Source of the DNA: an uncultured Ruminococcus sp.
GTDB lineage: Bacteria > Bacillota > Clostridia > Oscillospirales > Ruminococcaceae
Reading direction: 5' to 3'
Assembly (NCBI RefSeq): GCF_937915125.1
Contig: NZ_CALDMP010000090.1
Coordinates: 1 to 35,284, forward strand
DNA length: 35,284 nucleotides
Under the pieces are notes generated by a model. It saw only the letters and a list, made by a program, of their open reading frames with translations. It was not told the DNA's origin and did no database searches. Each line of letters begins with the position of its first letter. Position 1 is the stretch's first letter. Position numbers and translations under genes: made by a program. Positions 32,864 to 35,284 of the stretch are shown in pieces.

Positions 32864-33308
32864 TTTACACCTCCTGTTCCTTTGTTATGCTCCTATGTTC
32901 CACCCGAAGGTGGTTTGACCTCTATGCGGTCTCACCATTATCGTATAATCAGTACCTGGCATAGATTCATTACTATGATATATAATCGAAGAAAAATAGT
33001 ATTACTTTTTTTAAAAACATACTAACATACAGATAAAAAGTAATACCTTATATCAGATTGTATCAGGTATTAACGGCTTATATTTATACTATTACTGCTT
33101 ACTTTGATACGGAGAGACAGAGGTATTACCATTACCTCTGTCTTGCAGAATATTGTTTAATATATATAAGTATAATAATATTTAATATGATAGTATATCA
33201 AATGTATGTATATAGTATATATAATATATAGTATATATTAAAGGTCTATACAGTAAGTATAAGATTATAACATATATAATCTCATAAACACATAAGGAGG
33301 ATAATATC
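32864..33308. other. candidate oriT/origin region between divergent operons
   Basis: A 445-bp gene-free, AT-rich spacer. GTATTACTTTTT (32999-33010) and AAAAAGTAATAC (33035-33046) are an inverted pair. GGTATTA recurs at 33066 and 33122. AGACAGAGGTA and TACCTCTGTCT (33115-33143) make a perfect 11-bp hairpin with a 7-nt loop. From 33160 to 33240 the DNA is nearly all A/T with repeated TATAGTATATAT units, a likely melting region. A CCACC/GGTGG hairpin (32900-32913) lies in the minus leader. Being just before the mobilization genes, this is where oriT should be. Confidence 0.5.
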
Positions 33309-33686
33309 ATGAGAAGTGAAAATGAAAAGAAATCCATTGTGAAGAGTATTAAGCTCTCTCCATTACAGTTACAGCATATAGAGGAGCAGGCGGATAAAAA
33401 GGGTATGAAGTTCAGCGAGTATATGCTTGATTGTGCTTTACATGGCAGTCAGGGTGTTACACCGCAGATAGCTGTTAAAATGCAGGAAATGGTTAATATT
33501 GCTTTAGAATTTGCAGATACCCTTGATGAGAATGATTATATCCGCAAAGAAGAATTTCGACAGAAAGCCAGTACTTTTGCTGAAATATGTACACCGCTTA
33601 CACCACAGGAAAAGTATGATAATATTATAAAACAGACAGGGCTTTTTATAGAGGGAGGACTTGACGTATGGGAATCTTTAAAATAA
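33309..33686 (+). CDS. MobC-like relaxosome accessory protein
   Basis: A 125-residue protein with an N-terminal ribbon-helix-helix look (KKSIVKSIKLSPLQLQHIEE, then GMKFSEYMLDCALHG), the pattern of plasmid mobilization MobC/MbeC-type proteins that bind oriT and bend it for the relaxase. The second half is helical. AAGGAGG precedes ATG 33309. It overlaps the relaxase gene by 19 nt, so the two are made together. The candidate oriT hairpin is 165 nt upstream. Confidence 0.75.
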   Translation: MRSENEKKSIVKSIKLSPLQLQHIEEQADKKGMKFSEYMLDCALHGSQGVTPQIAVKMQEMVNIALEFADTLDENDYIRKEEFRQKASTFAEICTPLTPQEKYDNIIKQTGLFIEGGLDVWESLK

Positions 33687-34207
33687 TCAGAAACACAAAT
33701 GACGGCTTGGAATATATGAATAATGCATTGAATTATGTTTACAGAGGACACACAGATTATGATAAGCGTTATAGCCTGAATACTGATATTGATAATGCAT
33801 ACGAACAGTTTTTATTGGTAAAGAGATATTTCGGTAAAACAAGTGGAAATCCTGTGTTTCATTTTGTTGTTTCATATACTCCAAGAATAACATGGGGTGA
33901 TAATTACGAACGAGCAGAGTACTTAAGCCGTAGTATAGCATCATATTTTTCTGACAGATATCAACTTGTATACTGCATACATAAAAAGCCTCGCCAAAAG
34001 AAAAATGGCGGCTGTGCTTCTATATACCATGCTCATTTTATTATGAATTCTGTAAGCTATATTGACGGGAAAATGTTCTCAGGTAATAGAACTGAGATGT
34101 ATGCTTTCCTTGAACATATCAAGCGTGTGACAGGAGATAACTCGTGGAATGTTGAATATGGCTCTGATAAGGAAAACAGCTATAACAGCGATTATGAAGG
34201 TGTATAA
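33668..34207 (+). CDS. small relaxase (HUH endonuclease)
   Basis: A 179-residue protein with the relaxase core: an N-terminal tyrosine region (ALNYVYRG) that would attack the nicked strand, HFVVSYTP (first strand) and the metal site YHAHFIMNSVSYIDGKMF, an HxH of the HUH type. Family members usually exceed 300 residues because of C-terminal helicase or oligomer parts, which are absent here. The stop is at 34205-34207, before the IS end (34321), so the shortness is not caused by that IS. AGAGGGAGG precedes ATG 33668. It should nick oriT and lead DNA into a helper conjugation channel. Confidence 0.8.
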   Translation: MGIFKIIRNTNDGLEYMNNALNYVYRGHTDYDKRYSLNTDIDNAYEQFLLVKRYFGKTSGNPVFHFVVSYTPRITWGDNYERAEYLSRSIASYFSDRYQLVYCIHKKPRQKKNGGCASIYHAHFIMNSVSYIDGKMFSGNRTEMYAFLEHIKRVTGDNSWNVEYGSDKENSYNSDYEGV

Positions 34208-34336
34208 GCGTAATGTGTCATGATTCGGGCTGTATTGCATTTCCCCAGTTTTGCTTGTTATCAATGAGCGTAATATGTATGCTGTAGAGTGACCTGATTT
34301 ATTCGGATTATTATATTTTAGGGCAACACCGCACAG

Positions 34337-34365
34337 TTGCCAAACGAGTCAAAATGTGATATAAT
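34337..34365 (+). promoter_or_regulatory. transposase promoter (leaderless)
   Basis: TTGCCA (34337-34342), a 17-nt spacer and TATAAT (34360-34365). The ATG at 34372 follows six bases later, the same spacing as in the first IS. Confidence 0.7.
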
Positions 34366-34371
34366 AGAGAC

Positions 34372-35259
34372 ATGGAAAGACAAATGACACTGGCAGAAAT
34401 CAACGATGAACTTGGTGCAGCCAGAACCAATAAAAAAGAATTTTTAGAGAAGCTTGAAGCAATTATTCCATGGGAAACATTTCTTGAACTGATACAGCCG
34501 AGTTATTACAAAGGAGAACTTGGCAATAAACCATACCCACTGGAATTGATGCTGAGAATATTCATATTGCAGAATGTCTATAATCTCTCAGACATGGCAG
34601 TCATGAATGAAGTAATTGACAGCCGTGCATTTTCCAATTTCTGTGGAATCAACTCACCCGATGAGGTACCGAACGGTGATACAATCGGACGGTTTCGTAA
34701 TATCCTGACTCGCAATGGATTGCAGGAAAAAATATTTGCAGCGGTTGTAAAAATTCTGATGGAAAGAGGACTTATACTGAAAAAAGGAACGATTGTGGAC
34801 TCCACATTTATCGAATCACCTTCTTCCACAAAGAACAAGGAAAAGAAGCGTGATCCGGAAGCACATTCCGCTAAAAAGGGAAATACATGGCATTTTGGAT
34901 ACAAAGCGCATATCGGAGTGGACGAAGAAAATGGTCTTGTCCCCACGGTAAAGGCAACTCCGGCAAACGAGCATGATGTCACAGTTATGAGTGAACTGCT
35001 GCATGGAGAGGAAGAGCGTGCATATGGCGACAGCGGATATATCGGAGCAAACAAGAGACCAGAAGCAATCAAGAAAAACAAAAATGGGAAAAAGATCAAG
35101 TATCTGATCAACAGACGTCCGTCATCCATCAAAAAGTTATCAAAGAGTGGTCAGTATGCCGCTAAGAAAAAGGAACATCAGAAATCATCCGTCCGTTGTA
35201 AAGTGGAACATGTCTTTGCAGTCATAAAAAATACCTCAATCCGTAAAACTCACCACTAA
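34372..35259 (+). pseudogene. IS5-family transposase, frameshifted near its end
   Basis: A 295-residue frame. It has the DUF772-like start (NKPYPLELMLRIFILQNVYN) and the triad: D in GTIVDSTFIE, D in AYGDSGYIGANKR, and E in CKVEHVFAVIKN. Relatives go on with a YRKTRYRGLKK-like segment and end about 30 residues later. Here IRKTHH is followed by a stop, and LTTKKHQRNQK appears in another frame, so a small indel near 35240 shifts the end. The triad is intact, so partial activity is possible. There is no ribosome site. Confidence 0.75.
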
Positions 35260-35284
35260 AAAACATCAACGCAACCAGAAGTGT

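Larger units (their letters stand above)
34321..35284 (+). mobile_element. second IS5-family element, cut by the window end
   Basis: The left end begins near GGGCAACACCGCACAGTTG (34321), followed by the transposase promoter and gene. The right end is outside the window, so the target duplication cannot be seen. It sits 114 nt after the relaxase gene and is unlike the element at 437-1676 in sequence of the ends. Confidence 0.7.

Noticed and set aside
1..35284. CRISPR arrays, tRNA or rRNA genes
   Set aside because: No regularly spaced repeats of CRISPR type, no cloverleaf with a TTCGANTC arm, and no rRNA-like stretches were seen by eye.

Overview
The window looks like a chromosomal segment of a cellulosome-forming gut Clostridium, most likely Ruminococcus or a close relative. 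The evidence is two secreted proteins ending in dockerin repeats (7281-9683 and 20897-23053), a giant Thr-rich sortase-anchored surface protein, AGGAGG-type ribosome sites, and many Firmicutes-type mobile elements. No rRNA, tRNA or CRISPR array was found.

Region 1 (1-3500) is scrap: a transposon-end repeat, a dead transposase, an intact IS5-type insertion sequence, and the 3' part of an HELGH metallopeptidase-like gene with small unknown ORFs. Region 2 (3500-7200) holds a small GNAT-type gene, an ABC-F ATPase gene broken by an in-frame amber codon, a small co-transcribed ORF, a MITE-like inverted repeat and an ArsB/CitMHS-type permease. Region 3 (7200-15000) carries the extracellular biology: a DUF4874/DUF4832-like dockerin protein with a lipobox-like signal, then a 1577-residue wall-anchored adhesin with a choice-of-anchor A domain, SpaA-like repeats, Thr-rich spacers and a TPKTG sorting signal. 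Region 4 (15000-16700) contains the C-terminus of a carbohydrate-binding protein cut by a transposon end with phased TTTTGTCA boxes, a small partner protein, a truncated ExeA/TniB-like ATPase, and a dense series of hairpins. A complete tyrosine recombinase (16805-17905) follows, bracketed by inverted and direct repeats.

Region 5 (18050-23060) is an Agr-type quorum-sensing locus: LytTR response regulator, GHKL kinase, terminator, then a promoter preceded by two ACCGATTAC repeats exactly 21 bp apart, driving an AgrB-like peptidase and a secreted BspA-LRR/dockerin protein. No agrD peptide gene is visible. The AgrB frame instead runs about 150 nt into the next gene, whose signal peptide contains cysteines.

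Region 6 (23600-25500) is a chain of fused phage-gene remains (sigma factor, family A DNA polymerase, C5 methyltransferase, Bro-N). Region 7 (25300-34210) has two divergent genes of unknown function and then an integrative/mobilizable element: tyrosine integrase broken by TGA, serine resolvase with a three-dyad res-like site, a class II glutaminase, a zinc-finger/amidoligase protein, a DUF960 protein, a putative oriT/ori region, a MobC-like protein and a small relaxase. The glutaminase-amidoligase pair is a candidate amide-forming or peptide-tagging system carried as cargo. The window ends inside a second IS5-type element with a frameshifted transposase.
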